Of a DNA stretch of 5,501 bases, positions 1-5,044 are shown in pieces. Location of the stretch: positions 1 to 5,501 of the forward strand of contig CAMYJJ010000199.1 of the NCBI GenBank assembly GCA_947258735.1. Reading direction: 5' to 3'. This stretch comes from Thermodesulfovibrionia bacterium (GTDB lineage Bacteria > Nitrospirota > Thermodesulfovibrionia > UBA6902). The notes under the pieces were generated by a model, which was not told the DNA's origin, made no database searches, and saw only the letters and a list, made by a program, of their open reading frames with translations. A program made the translations under genes and the position numbers. The stretch's first letter is position 1, and every line of letters starts with the position of its first letter.

Positions 1-534
1 TCCGAGTAACTTTGCGATTTTTTTTCCTCTGTCTGTTGCCTTCCCCCGGGTTACCTGTATGGTGCTGACAAGTTCTGCCACCAATATGGTCATAAAGCCC
101 ATGTAGCTTGATGAAGATATGAAGAACATCGAGCTTTCATTTCTGAGAAGAAAGGGGATTTTCATTGCCCGGAAGGGGTTCCCTACGTCCATCATAACGC
201 AGCCCATGGCAGCAAAAATGCTCATCAGGCCGATAAGAATTGCACGTGTCCCAACCGGATGGTAGTCATCGCGACCAAACCCGTGAATTAAAAGACCGAC
301 CATGGTCGCTCCCGCACTCAGGCCGATAAAAAAAGCCAGGCCAGATATGAATACACCCCATGGAACCATGTCACTCATATTGCTATGGTGATGTCCTTCA
401 GCAAGAGCGGTAATTGACCCCCCCAGTCCCAGAGCGCCTATAATCAGCAAAATTAAACAGTAAACATAAAATTTCCTGCTCGCGCCTGCTAAGCTATCTC
501 TGACGTGACTTATTGCGTCTTTAACAATATTCAT
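1..534 (-). CDS. NrfD/PsrC-type membrane subunit of a respiratory FeS complex (C-terminus off the window)
   Basis: Integral membrane protein of the NrfD/PsrC/DsrP-like family, which binds quinone and passes electrons to or from a periplasmic four-cluster ferredoxin subunit. The first 178 residues are visible. Hydrophobic segments lie at about 23-46, 58-86, 97-117 and 135-160. The second begins with the family-typical 'PWGVFISG', followed by 'GLSAGATMVGLL', and the third helix ends in 'DVGNPFR', matching the Gly-x-Pro region after NrfD helix 3. A short His-rich stretch (HHH, 48-50) sits in the first loop. The ATG overlaps the stop of the upstream ferredoxin gene (ATGA), and an AGAGGA ribosome site lies about 8 nt before it, so translation is probably coupled. 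The reading frame stays open to base 1; full family members are usually 300-450 residues, so more than half may be missing. Family call is firm; the exact complex (polysulfide, sulfite, nitrite or cytochrome-linked) cannot be told. Confidence 0.9.
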   Translation of the reverse strand, partial: MNIVKDAISHVRDSLAGASRKFYVYCLILLIIGALGLGGSITALAEGHHHSNMSDMVPWGVFISGLAFFIGLSAGATMVGLLIHGFGRDDYHPVGTRAILIGLMSIFAAMGCVMMDVGNPFRAMKIPFLLRNESSMFFISSSSYMGFMTILVAELVSTIQVTRGKATDRGKKIAKLLG

Positions 535-1442
535 CGCTTTAATCCTCTGATATCCGGAGAGATCGGAATTGGTTTAAACCACCGCATGGGTTTCTCTTTT
601 GGCCGGGTCAGATACCATATCTGGGGACCGGTATTCAGTCCCACCTTGAGACGGAAATATCTCTCACTCGCAATTAATTTTGAAACCGCACTGTCGGGGT
701 CATTGAGGTTTCCAAACGTCCGTGCCTTGTTCGGACAGGCCTCTACACATCTTGTGGTCCTTCCCCGTCTCGTCCGGTGCACGCAGAAGGTACATTTTTC
801 AACCACACCATCAGTGCGTATGGGAACCAGGGGGTTTACCTTATCAGCAGGTATCTCAGGTTTTGACCAGTTGAACCTTCGTGCATTGTACGGGCAGGCA
901 GCCATGCAGTATCTGCATCCGATGCACTTGTTGTAGTCCATCATGACTATGCCATCAGGACTTTTGAATGTCGCTTTCGTTGGGCAGACTTTTGTACACG
1001 GCGGATCATCGCAGTGGTTACACTGGACCGGCATATACATCCTGTCTTTACGCAATTTCGTGTACAGGAGGCCATTGCCATTTGTATGACCTTTTACCGG
1101 CAGCTTTTCATCTATTACCTGGCCGGGTTTGTATCTGGTTTCCAAGACCATTATATATGGAGGATTAATTGCGTCCGGCACATTGTTCTCCAGTTTACAG
1201 GCATAAGAGCATCGTCTGCATCCGATGCACAGGCCCAGATCTATTACCATTGCGAATTTTGCTCCGGAGATCGGAAGAGGTGTTTCTACTTCTCTTCCGA
1301 TGGTACCCTTTATACCCTGTGATATCTTTTCTACTATTCCTTCAAACAATCCCGCAGAAGCCTGTACCTGCCGGGGGATAAGAACGCCGGCTCCGGCAAC
1401 TACAGCAAGTTTGATCATCTGTCTACGATCAAATATACTCAT
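531..1442 (-). CDS. Tat-exported ferredoxin subunit with four [4Fe-4S] clusters (DmsB/NrfC/DsrO-like)
   Basis: Electron-transfer subunit of 303 residues, predicted to act on the periplasmic side with the NrfD-type protein that follows. The N-terminus carries a twin-arginine signal: DRRQMIK at 5-11, a hydrophobic run to about 22, and an A-S-A cleavage site at 28-30. Sixteen cysteines form four complete cluster sets: C72/75/78/82, C141/144/149/153, C173/176/179/183 and C217/220/232/236, with the spacing usual for this family, including the long CX2CX11CX3C set. No motif is missing. The ATG at 1442 is the only plausible start: an in-frame TGA lies four codons upstream, and the next Met (residue 9) would destroy the Tat motif. 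No clear Shine-Dalgarno precedes it; the leader is AT-rich. It is the first gene after a predicted sigma-54 promoter, so the catalytic or cytochrome partner must lie beyond the NrfD gene or elsewhere. The substrate is unknown. Confidence 0.93.
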   Translation of the reverse strand: MSIFDRRQMIKLAVVAGAGVLIPRQVQASAGLFEGIVEKISQGIKGTIGREVETPLPISGAKFAMVIDLGLCIGCRRCSYACKLENNVPDAINPPYIMVLETRYKPGQVIDEKLPVKGHTNGNGLLYTKLRKDRMYMPVQCNHCDDPPCTKVCPTKATFKSPDGIVMMDYNKCIGCRYCMAACPYNARRFNWSKPEIPADKVNPLVPIRTDGVVEKCTFCVHRTRRGRTTRCVEACPNKARTFGNLNDPDSAVSKLIASERYFRLKVGLNTGPQIWYLTRPKEKPMRWFKPIPISPDIRGLKR

Positions 1443-1516
1443 AAATAAGTATCAGATTAATAAGTAGTAAATAATGAGATCCGGATTGTTTTTTTTAAAA
1501 GACTATTTCTCTAATT

Positions 1517-1532
1517 AGCAATTTGAGTGCCC
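1517..1532 (-). promoter_or_regulatory. Sigma-54 (-24/-12) promoter of the ferredoxin/NrfD operon
   Basis: On the minus strand the sequence is GGGCACTCAAATTGCT, against the consensus TGGCACG-N4-TTGCW. The invariant GG (1531-1530) and GC (1519-1518) are present with exactly 10 bases between them. The mismatches are the leading T (here G) and the G after GGCAC (here T). Transcription would start near 1506, giving a leader of about 64 nt before the ATG at 1442. It lies in non-coding DNA directly upstream of an operon and close to two sigma-54 activator genes. Confidence 0.78.
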
Positions 1533-1572
1533 GCATTCCGATTCAGAGTCATTGCAGCTGAGTATCTCAATA

Positions 1573-1585
1573 GATCAATACGTTA
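1573..1585 (+). promoter_or_regulatory. Possible IHF-binding site between activator site and promoter
   Basis: The sequence GATCAATACGTTA matches the IHF consensus WATCAANNNNTTR except for the first base. Its centre is about 73 bp upstream of the predicted start of transcription, between the sigma-54 promoter and the nearer inverted repeat, where IHF commonly bends DNA at sigma-54 promoters. The motif is short and AT-rich and can occur by chance. Confidence 0.4.
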
Positions 1586-1626
1586 TAAAAGAGTTGGTGT
1601 CATCTGTAGTTTTTGAGCTGTTTTTT

Positions 1627-1646
1627 TTGTTACATATTCGTAACAA
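1627..1646. promoter_or_regulatory. Perfect inverted repeat TTGTTAC-N6-GTAACAA, probable activator-binding site
   Basis: Two perfect 7-bp arms (1627-1633 and 1640-1646) are separated by 6 bases. The centre is about 130 bp upstream of the predicted sigma-54 start site, within the usual range for enhancer sites of NtrC-type activators. The same GTTAC-N6-GTAAC core recurs at 3415-3430 upstream of the other sigma-54 promoter, and in a degenerate form at 1730-1748. No U-tract follows on either strand after a stable stem, so a protein site is more likely than a terminator. Which activator binds is inferred. Confidence 0.68.
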
Positions 1647-1729
1647 TACATCATTCTAGCCCCCCACTTGTTTATTGGCTAATTTAATGTTTAATTTCAG
1701 AGGACTGGATGATGTTAAGACGTTATTGA

Positions 1730-1748
1730 TTGTTACAATTCGGTAGCA
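1730..1748. promoter_or_regulatory. Second, imperfect copy of the inverted repeat (TTGTTAC-N6-GTAGCA)
   Basis: The left arm TTGTTAC is identical to that of the site at 1627. The spacer is again 6 bases, and the right arm is GTAGCA, one change from GTAACA. Its centre is 103 bp, close to ten helical turns, from the centre of the perfect copy, which would place both on the same DNA face. It lies about 233 bp upstream of the predicted start of transcription. Confidence 0.5.
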
Positions 1749-1760
1749 TTATGAGGAAAG

Positions 1761-1815
1761 AAAAAACCTGGCGTTCAGCATGGCTATGAGATGATATAAT
1801 GTGGCTGAACGCAGG
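1761..1815 (-). terminator. Intrinsic terminator of the PhoU-like/HTH/Cys-rich operon
   Basis: Arms GCGTTCAGC (1771-1779) and GCTGAACGC (1804-1812) pair over 9 bp and extend by three more pairs (CCT 1767-1769 with AGG 1813-1815) across a single bulged base. On the minus strand the stem is followed at once by TTTTTTCTTT (complement of 1757-1766), the layout expected for Rho-independent termination of minus-strand transcripts. The loop is long (24 nt). It ends the unit about 86 bases after the stop codon of the cysteine-rich gene and insulates the next promoter. Confidence 0.8.
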
Positions 1816-1901
1816 GGATTAATAGTCTGCTGCCATGCGCTGCATGTTTTTTTGAAATATTCATTTCAGCATCCTTTTATTTATATTGTCAATCAATTAA
1901 A

Positions 1902-2105
1902 TTAGAAACAGTCTGTTGGTTTCTTGATTCTTTTCGCACGACATATAAACACGGCTTCTGTTAACAGGCTGCATGCATCAACACATTTACAGAATTTACA
2001 TTTTCTATCTTTCTTATTCAGTAAACATTCAAGCATGTCAGAGATTGAATTATGAATTTCAGCTTTAATAGATGCATCATCCTTAATATCTTCCAATTCA
2101 GGCAT
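1902..2105 (-). CDS. Small cysteine-rich protein of unknown function (67 aa)
   Basis: I do not recognise the family. The 67-residue product has an acidic, helical-looking N-terminal third and seven cysteines at 27, 36, 39, 41, 45, 55 and 66. The core CKFCKCVDAC is a CX2CXCX3C cluster that could bind zinc or an iron-sulfur cluster; the C-terminus is basic (RAKRIKKP). There is no signal peptide or membrane segment, so it is probably cytoplasmic. The start is well supported by AAGGAG six bases before the ATG. The gene follows the free-standing HTH gene by 46 bp and is the last before a strong terminator, so it is probably co-transcribed with the PhoU-like and HTH genes. A redox- or metal-sensing adaptor is a possibility, not a demonstrated role. 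Confidence 0.72.
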   Translation of the reverse strand: MPELEDIKDDASIKAEIHNSISDMLECLLNKKDRKCKFCKCVDACSLLTEAVFICRAKRIKKPTDCF

Positions 2106-2151
2106 ATCTGCTCCTTATTCAAAGGTTTGTATAGGTATACAAAAAAGTTCA

Positions 2152-2340
2152 TTATGATATATCAATATCATACGACTTGATCTTCTCCCACAGAGTCTTC
2201 CTGCTTATATCCAGGATTTCAGCGGTCTTTCTCCTGTTCCCATTTGTTGATTTAAGAATTTTTATGATATGTTCTCTCTCTGCTTCAGCCGTAACTTCGT
2301 ACAGGGGTGGAAGAGGGGGGGTATCTTTATGAATTGTCAC
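2152..2340 (-). CDS. Free-standing Fis-type (HTH_8) DNA-binding protein (62 aa)
   Basis: The product is almost entirely the Fis-like helix-turn-helix found at the C-terminus of NtrC-family activators, with no receiver or AAA+ domain. Residues about 18-60 match the C-termini of both neighbouring activators: 33 of 43 aligned positions with the one ending at 5045 and 28 of 43 with the one ending at 3577 (hand count). The recognition-helix region ISRKTLWEK is identical to the former. A short proline-rich lead (PPLPP, 8-12) replaces the usual linker. The start is GTG at 2340, supported by AAAGGAG about 10 nt upstream; an in-frame TAA nine codons before it rules out a longer protein. Its own ribosome site, intact frame and operon position argue against a decayed activator. 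Such a protein could bind the same sites as the activators without contacting sigma-54. Bacterial Fis itself is larger (98 aa), so this is not Fis. Confidence 0.8.
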   Translation of the reverse strand: MTIHKDTPPLPPLYEVTAEAEREHIIKILKSTNGNRRKTAEILDISRKTLWEKIKSYDIDIS

Positions 2341-2410
2341 CGCTGTGATACTCCTTTCCCTGCGTTATATGACTTCAATACACATCACCATGAAGGCCCG
2401 GGTTATCTCA

Positions 2411-2426
2411 CTGTTTGTTGAAACAG
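2411..2426. repeat. Small hairpin CTGTTT-N4-AAACAG between the PhoU-like and HTH genes
   Basis: A perfect 6-bp inverted repeat with a 4-base loop in the 124-bp gap between the two genes. No U-tract follows on the minus strand, so it is not a classical terminator. Weak, AT-rich stem; the function is unknown. Confidence 0.3.
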
Positions 2427-2457
2427 GTTAATCTCTGCCCCGAATACTCCTTCTGCA

Positions 2458-2473
2458 GCACTGTTTACAGTGC
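2458..2473. repeat. Hairpin GCACTG-N4-CAGTGC wrapped round the stop codon of the PhoU-like gene
   Basis: Perfect 6-bp arms (2458-2463, 2468-2473) enclose a TAAA loop in the mRNA, which contains the TAA stop. With the second hairpin at 2411-2426 it could act as an intercistronic RNA-stability or processing element. No U-run follows, so transcription probably continues into the HTH gene. Confidence 0.4.
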
Positions 2474-3088
2474 GGTAAGCCTGACTGCTATTTCTTTTGA
2501 ATGCCATGCAATGCTTTTAATTGCATCAAGCATCCCCAAATATGCGGATGAAGCCGAGGCATTACATATTCCTTTGATCAGACGGTCCTCATGCAAGGTG
2601 GCGTAATCAAGAGCCATTTTACTGATCCCTATTTGAGACTCCTCGATATATATAGCGAGGAATGCATTTCTGGCGAGTATGATGTCTGCTGCCGGCGCCA
2701 TAATTTCAATCAGCCGCTGAATCAGAAATATAGACTCTCTTATGGCCTTATCAGAGAAAAGGATATTTTCATCGATCTTTTTTCCAATATGTACTGTAAG
2801 CTGTTCGACGCCGTTCACAATATTCATCACATTACCGGGAATTGGACGATACGGCATCCAGTCAGGATTATCCGTAAGATAAGCCACTGCATCATTGCCA
2901 AAGAAGTCGCCCTGTTTTCTGATGAGGCTGATATTCCTTCTGCCTTCCTGGAGAAGTTTTGAATTATGATAAATGAATGCATTCTGTAATATGGATATAC
3001 TCTCCCTTGCGCCATCCATCATCTCATACAGCGTTATCAATTCCTTATTAAGCTTTTTGTCTTTTTGTTGTAATTCGGTGTTGATCAT
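2465..3088 (-). CDS. PhoU-like helical protein (207 aa)
   Basis: An all-helical cytoplasmic protein without signal peptide or membrane segments. The C-terminal quarter (about residues 157-207 from this start) has the pattern of PhoU domains: aromatic, then His-x-x-Arg-Leu-x-x-Gly, a short turn, then Leu-x-x-(Ile/Leu)-x-x-Ala-x-His-(Ser)-x-x-(Ile)-Ala, seen here as HEDRLIKG and IAWHSKEIA. PhoU proteins bind metal ions and regulate phosphate uptake or signalling partners. The usual acidic metal ligands (E/DxxxD) are not obvious, so the role may have diverged. I chose ATG 3088 over an upstream in-frame ATG at 3124 because AAGGAGA lies 8 nt before it, while nothing resembling a ribosome site precedes the longer form. 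No phosphate transport (pst) genes are visible. It is the first gene after a sigma-54 promoter and heads an operon with the HTH and cysteine-rich genes. The PhoU assignment rests on a remembered motif, not a search. Confidence 0.7.
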   Translation of the reverse strand: MINTELQQKDKKLNKELITLYEMMDGARESISILQNAFIYHNSKLLQEGRRNISLIRKQGDFFGNDAVAYLTDNPDWMPYRPIPGNVMNIVNGVEQLTVHIGKKIDENILFSDKAIRESIFLIQRLIEIMAPAADIILARNAFLAIYIEESQIGISKMALDYATLHEDRLIKGICNASASSAYLGMLDAIKSIAWHSKEIAVRLTAL

Positions 3089-3198
3089 AGAGTCTCTCCT
3101 TTCAATAAAAGAAACTGCAGGCATGGAAATGAAATGTTCAGCCCTTCTTCCTGCAGCAGGATTGTTTATGCATAATGTTCATTTACAAAATTATGTAT

Positions 3199-3214
3199 TG
3201 CAAGTTAAATGCCA
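3199..3214 (-). promoter_or_regulatory. Sigma-54 (-24/-12) promoter of the PhoU-like operon
   Basis: On the minus strand the sequence is TGGCATTTAACTTGCA. It matches TGGCAY-N5-TTGCW completely, with the GG (3213-3212) and GC (3201-3200) pairs 10 bases apart. Transcription would start near 3188, about 100 nt before the ATG at 3088. This is the better of the two sigma-54 boxes in the window. Confidence 0.82.
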
Positions 3215-3243
3215 TATGCACTCTGTGAGTTGTAAAAGTGTAA

Positions 3244-3281
3244 AGGATACATAAAAACAGGAAGTTCCATTAATGTATCCT
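3244..3281. repeat. 9-bp dyad (AGGATACAT...ATGTATCCT) between activator site and promoter
   Basis: Perfect 9-bp arms at 3244-3252 and 3273-3281 with a 20-base spacer. Inside lies a smaller, nearly concentric palindrome, GGAA-g-TTCC (3260-3268). The centre is about 75 bp upstream of the predicted sigma-54 start, between the promoter and the GTTAC cluster. It could be an operator for a second regulator or fold as a nested hairpin; no U-tract suggests a terminator. Confidence 0.5.
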
Positions 3282-3408
3282 GATGATCTGGAATTACTGC
3301 ATTTCAAGCGCTGCTATTCCAATTCTGATCATGTTATCTCCCTATCTCATTGAATCTAAGATAAAATGGTGAGGCAATTCCTGAGAAACAAAGAATGGCT
3401 ACTTTCAG

Positions 3409-3445
3409 GTTACAGTTACTGTTTGGTAACGTTGTGCAGGGTAAC
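3409..3445. promoter_or_regulatory. Cluster of GTTAC/GTAAC half-sites, probable activator-binding region
   Basis: Four half-sites occur in 37 bp: GTTAC at 3409-3413 and 3415-3419, GTAAC at 3426-3430 and 3441-3445. The pair 3415-3419/3426-3430 forms GTTAC-N6-GTAAC, the same core and spacing as the perfect repeat at 1627-1646. Its centre is about 234 bp upstream of the predicted sigma-54 start for the PhoU-like operon. CAGTTAC (3413-3419) and GTAACTG (3441-3447) also pair as a wider 7-bp inverted repeat. Recurrence upstream of two sigma-54 promoters suggests one shared activator. Confidence 0.62.
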
Positions 3446-3494
3446 TGCTTTCAGTACGTGACTTATTTTGAAAAAGGTTTTAAGGGAGGTGGTG

Positions 3495-3528
3495 TCAAGG
3501 GGTCAAGGGGACAGATAAGGGATTTATC
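3495..3528. repeat. Tandem 8-mer TCAAGGGG x2 with adjoining small palindrome; possible relic repeat
   Basis: TCAAGGGG occurs twice back to back (3495-3510), followed by ACA and a 5-bp palindrome, GATAA-GGGAT-TTATC (3514-3528). The GGGGACAGAT-like string resembles sequences found beside REP-associated/IS200-like transposases in many bacteria, but no transposase or second end is visible, so a mobile origin is only a suggestion. Confidence 0.3.
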
Positions 3529-3576
3529 AATACATCGGTACTGCACTAATCTGAAAGAATGAACATTCAGGCTGAA

Positions 3577-4923
3577 TCAGGTCTTAATATTGTAGTTTTT
3601 TAGTTTCTCCCACAGGTTTTTTCTGCTGATGTTGAGTATGACAGCGGCTTTTGTCCTGTTACCCTTTGTTGCTTTTAATACTTTTATTATGTGTGCCTTC
3701 TCTGCCTCTGACGCAACTGCTGAAAGAGTATCCCGGGCAGGTCCTTTTTGCTTCCCCAGAATATGTGACGGGAGAGCATTGAGAGGAATCGTGTCTTTTA
3801 CTGAAAGTGTTACACATCGTTCCAGAATATTTTCAAGTTCTCTTACATTTCCGGGGAATTCATATTCCAGCAGTGCCTGAATCACGTCAGGGTGCAGTAC
3901 AGCCTTTCTGCCAGATCTGCAATTATGAATATCAAGAAAATGATCAATAAGGATGGGGATATCATCTCTCCGTTCCCTGAGAGCGGGTATGTGAACAGGA
4001 ATAACATTCAATCGGTAATAGAGATCTTCCCTGAATCTCCCATTTTTCATGTCCTGTTCCAAGTCCCTGTTCGTAGCCGTAATCACTCTCACATCGACGT
4101 TCCGCATCTCTGTCCCTCCCAGTCGTTCGAAAGACCCGTCCTGCAGCACCCTGAGGAGTTTTGCCTGAACAGAAGGCGGCAGGTCACCTATCTCGTCAAG
4201 AAAGATTGTTCCTTCATGAGCACGGTCAAATCTGCCCGGCTTTCTCTGGGCTGCCCCTGTAAAGGCCCCTTTTTCATATCCAAAGAGTTCACTTTCAACG
4301 AGGTCTTCCGGAAAAGCTGCGCAATTAACCTTTATCAACGGAGCATTCTTGCGTGTACTTTGCTGGTGTATCGCTGTTGCAACCAGTTCTTTACCTGTAC
4401 CGCTTTCTCCAAGAATAAGAATTGAAGAATTGTTTTTCGATATTTGCTTGATGAGGTCATATATGTTCATCATCTCTTTACTGACACCGACTATATTGGG
4501 GTAACCATGGCAGTCAGACCTGTCCTTTCGAATTCCGGCATTTCCCTCTTGCAGTTTCCTGGCCTGAAGGGCTTTCTGTATCACAAGAATGAGCTCTTCC
4601 ATTGAAAACGGTTTAGTTATGTAATCAAAAGCACCGAGTTTCATCACACTGACTGCAGATTGAATGGAAGCATATGCGGTGATGATGATGACTGTTATGG
4701 AAGGATCAATGCCCTTCAATTCCCGTAATATCTCCATCCCGTCCTTTTTGGGCATCTTCAGATCCACCATAACGAGATCAGGCTTTTCCTGTCTGAACAG
4801 TTTCAGTGCCTCGGAGGGATTATCAGAGGTTATACAGGTAAAGTGATGTTGATCGAGGATGCGTGAACAGCTATCCAGGAGGTCCTTTTCGTCATCGATT
4901 ATTAATATCTTTCCACTGCTCAT
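3577..4923 (-). CDS. NtrC-family sigma-54-dependent response regulator (448 aa)
   Basis: Complete three-domain activator. The receiver (about 5-118) has acidic D10/D11, phosphoacceptor D54 in VMVDLKMP, T82 and K104. The AAA+ domain (about 143-365) has Walker A GESGTGKE (172-179), the sigma-54-contacting GAFTGA loop (219-224), Walker B TIFLDEIGD (239-247), sensor I ATNRD, the [11 protein letters not shown] arginine-finger region and sensor [11 protein letters not shown]. The Fis-type HTH lies at about 405-445. Every motif needed for phosphorylation-controlled, ATP-driven opening of sigma-54 promoters is intact, and length is normal for the family. The ATG at 4923 begins directly at the receiver; its ribosome site is weak (AGAGAAAG, rather far upstream). 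No sensor kinase is present, so the signal is unknown. A paralogous activator ends 121 bp upstream. The sigma-54 promoters and shared inverted repeats downstream make it a prime candidate to control them. Confidence 0.95.
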   Translation of the reverse strand: MSSGKILIIDDEKDLLDSCSRILDQHHFTCITSDNPSEALKLFRQEKPDLVMVDLKMPKKDGMEILRELKGIDPSITVIIITAYASIQSAVSVMKLGAFDYITKPFSMEELILVIQKALQARKLQEGNAGIRKDRSDCHGYPNIVGVSKEMMNIYDLIKQISKNNSSILILGESGTGKELVATAIHQQSTRKNAPLIKVNCAAFPEDLVESELFGYEKGAFTGAAQRKPGRFDRAHEGTIFLDEIGDLPPSVQAKLLRVLQDGSFERLGGTEMRNVDVRVITATNRDLEQDMKNGRFREDLYYRLNVIPVHIPALRERRDDIPILIDHFLDIHNCRSGRKAVLHPDVIQALLEYEFPGNVRELENILERCVTLSVKDTIPLNALPSHILGKQKGPARDTLSAVASEAEKAHIIKVLKATKGNRTKAAVILNISRKNLWEKLKNYNIKT

Positions 4924-5044
4924 ATGTTCGATGTTCTTTCTCTTAGCAGGCTCGACAGTGTATCAATAGAGGTTATTGAAAAACTCTGCTCTTTAAGTAA
5001 AATTTTAACCGTATGTCTGTGGAGCGAATAATAACAGAATAAAT

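Larger units (their letters stand above)
1443..1901. other. 459-bp non-coding region between two minus-strand operons
   Basis: AT-rich stretch with no convincing coding frame or ribosome site on either strand. Toward the high-coordinate end it holds the terminator of the upstream operon. Toward the low end it holds two inverted-repeat sites, an IHF-like site and a sigma-54 promoter for the ferredoxin/NrfD operon; each is listed separately. I see nothing definite in 1816-1901. Confidence 0.7.
3089..3576. other. 488-bp non-coding region upstream of the PhoU-like gene
   Basis: No credible gene on either strand. In minus-strand order from the end of the NtrC-type gene it holds a repeat-rich patch (3495-3528), a cluster of GTTAC/GTAAC half-sites (3409-3445), a long dyad (3244-3281), a sigma-54 promoter (3214-3199) and a leader of about 100 nt. 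I found no convincing terminator for the NtrC-type gene here, so some read-through into the PhoU-like operon is possible. Confidence 0.7.

Noticed and set aside
505..936. 143-codon open frame on the plus strand
   Set aside because: It lies opposite the ferredoxin gene, whose sixteen cluster cysteines and Tat signal leave no doubt about the coding strand; the plus-strand product has no recognisable features.
1795..1800. TATAAT on the plus strand as a -10 promoter box
   Set aside because: It lies in the loop of the terminator hairpin, has no convincing -35 partner, and no plus-strand gene follows.
2152..2340. HTH gene as the decayed remnant of a full NtrC-type activator
   Set aside because: The frame is intact, it has its own ribosome site and GTG start, an in-frame stop lies just upstream, and no AAA+ coding traces precede it. 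A remnant is not fully excluded.
3089..3124. Twelve-codon N-terminal extension of the PhoU-like protein from ATG 3124
   Set aside because: No ribosome site precedes 3124, whereas AAGGAGA sits at the right distance before ATG 3088; the extension would overlap that ribosome site.
3565..3577. ATTCAG-G-CTGAAT palindrome at the end of the NtrC-type gene as a terminator
   Set aside because: The arms are only 6 bp with a one-base centre, which cannot form a proper RNA loop with full pairing, and no U-tract follows on the minus strand.
3892..4425. 177-codon open frame on the plus strand
   Set aside because: Antisense shadow of the AAA+ domain of the NtrC-type gene, whose motifs are all intact on the minus strand.
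4532..4557. Sigma-54-like GGCAT...TTGCA on the plus strand
   Set aside because: The GG and GC elements are 12 bases apart instead of 10, it lies inside the NtrC-type coding region, and nothing on the plus strand follows.
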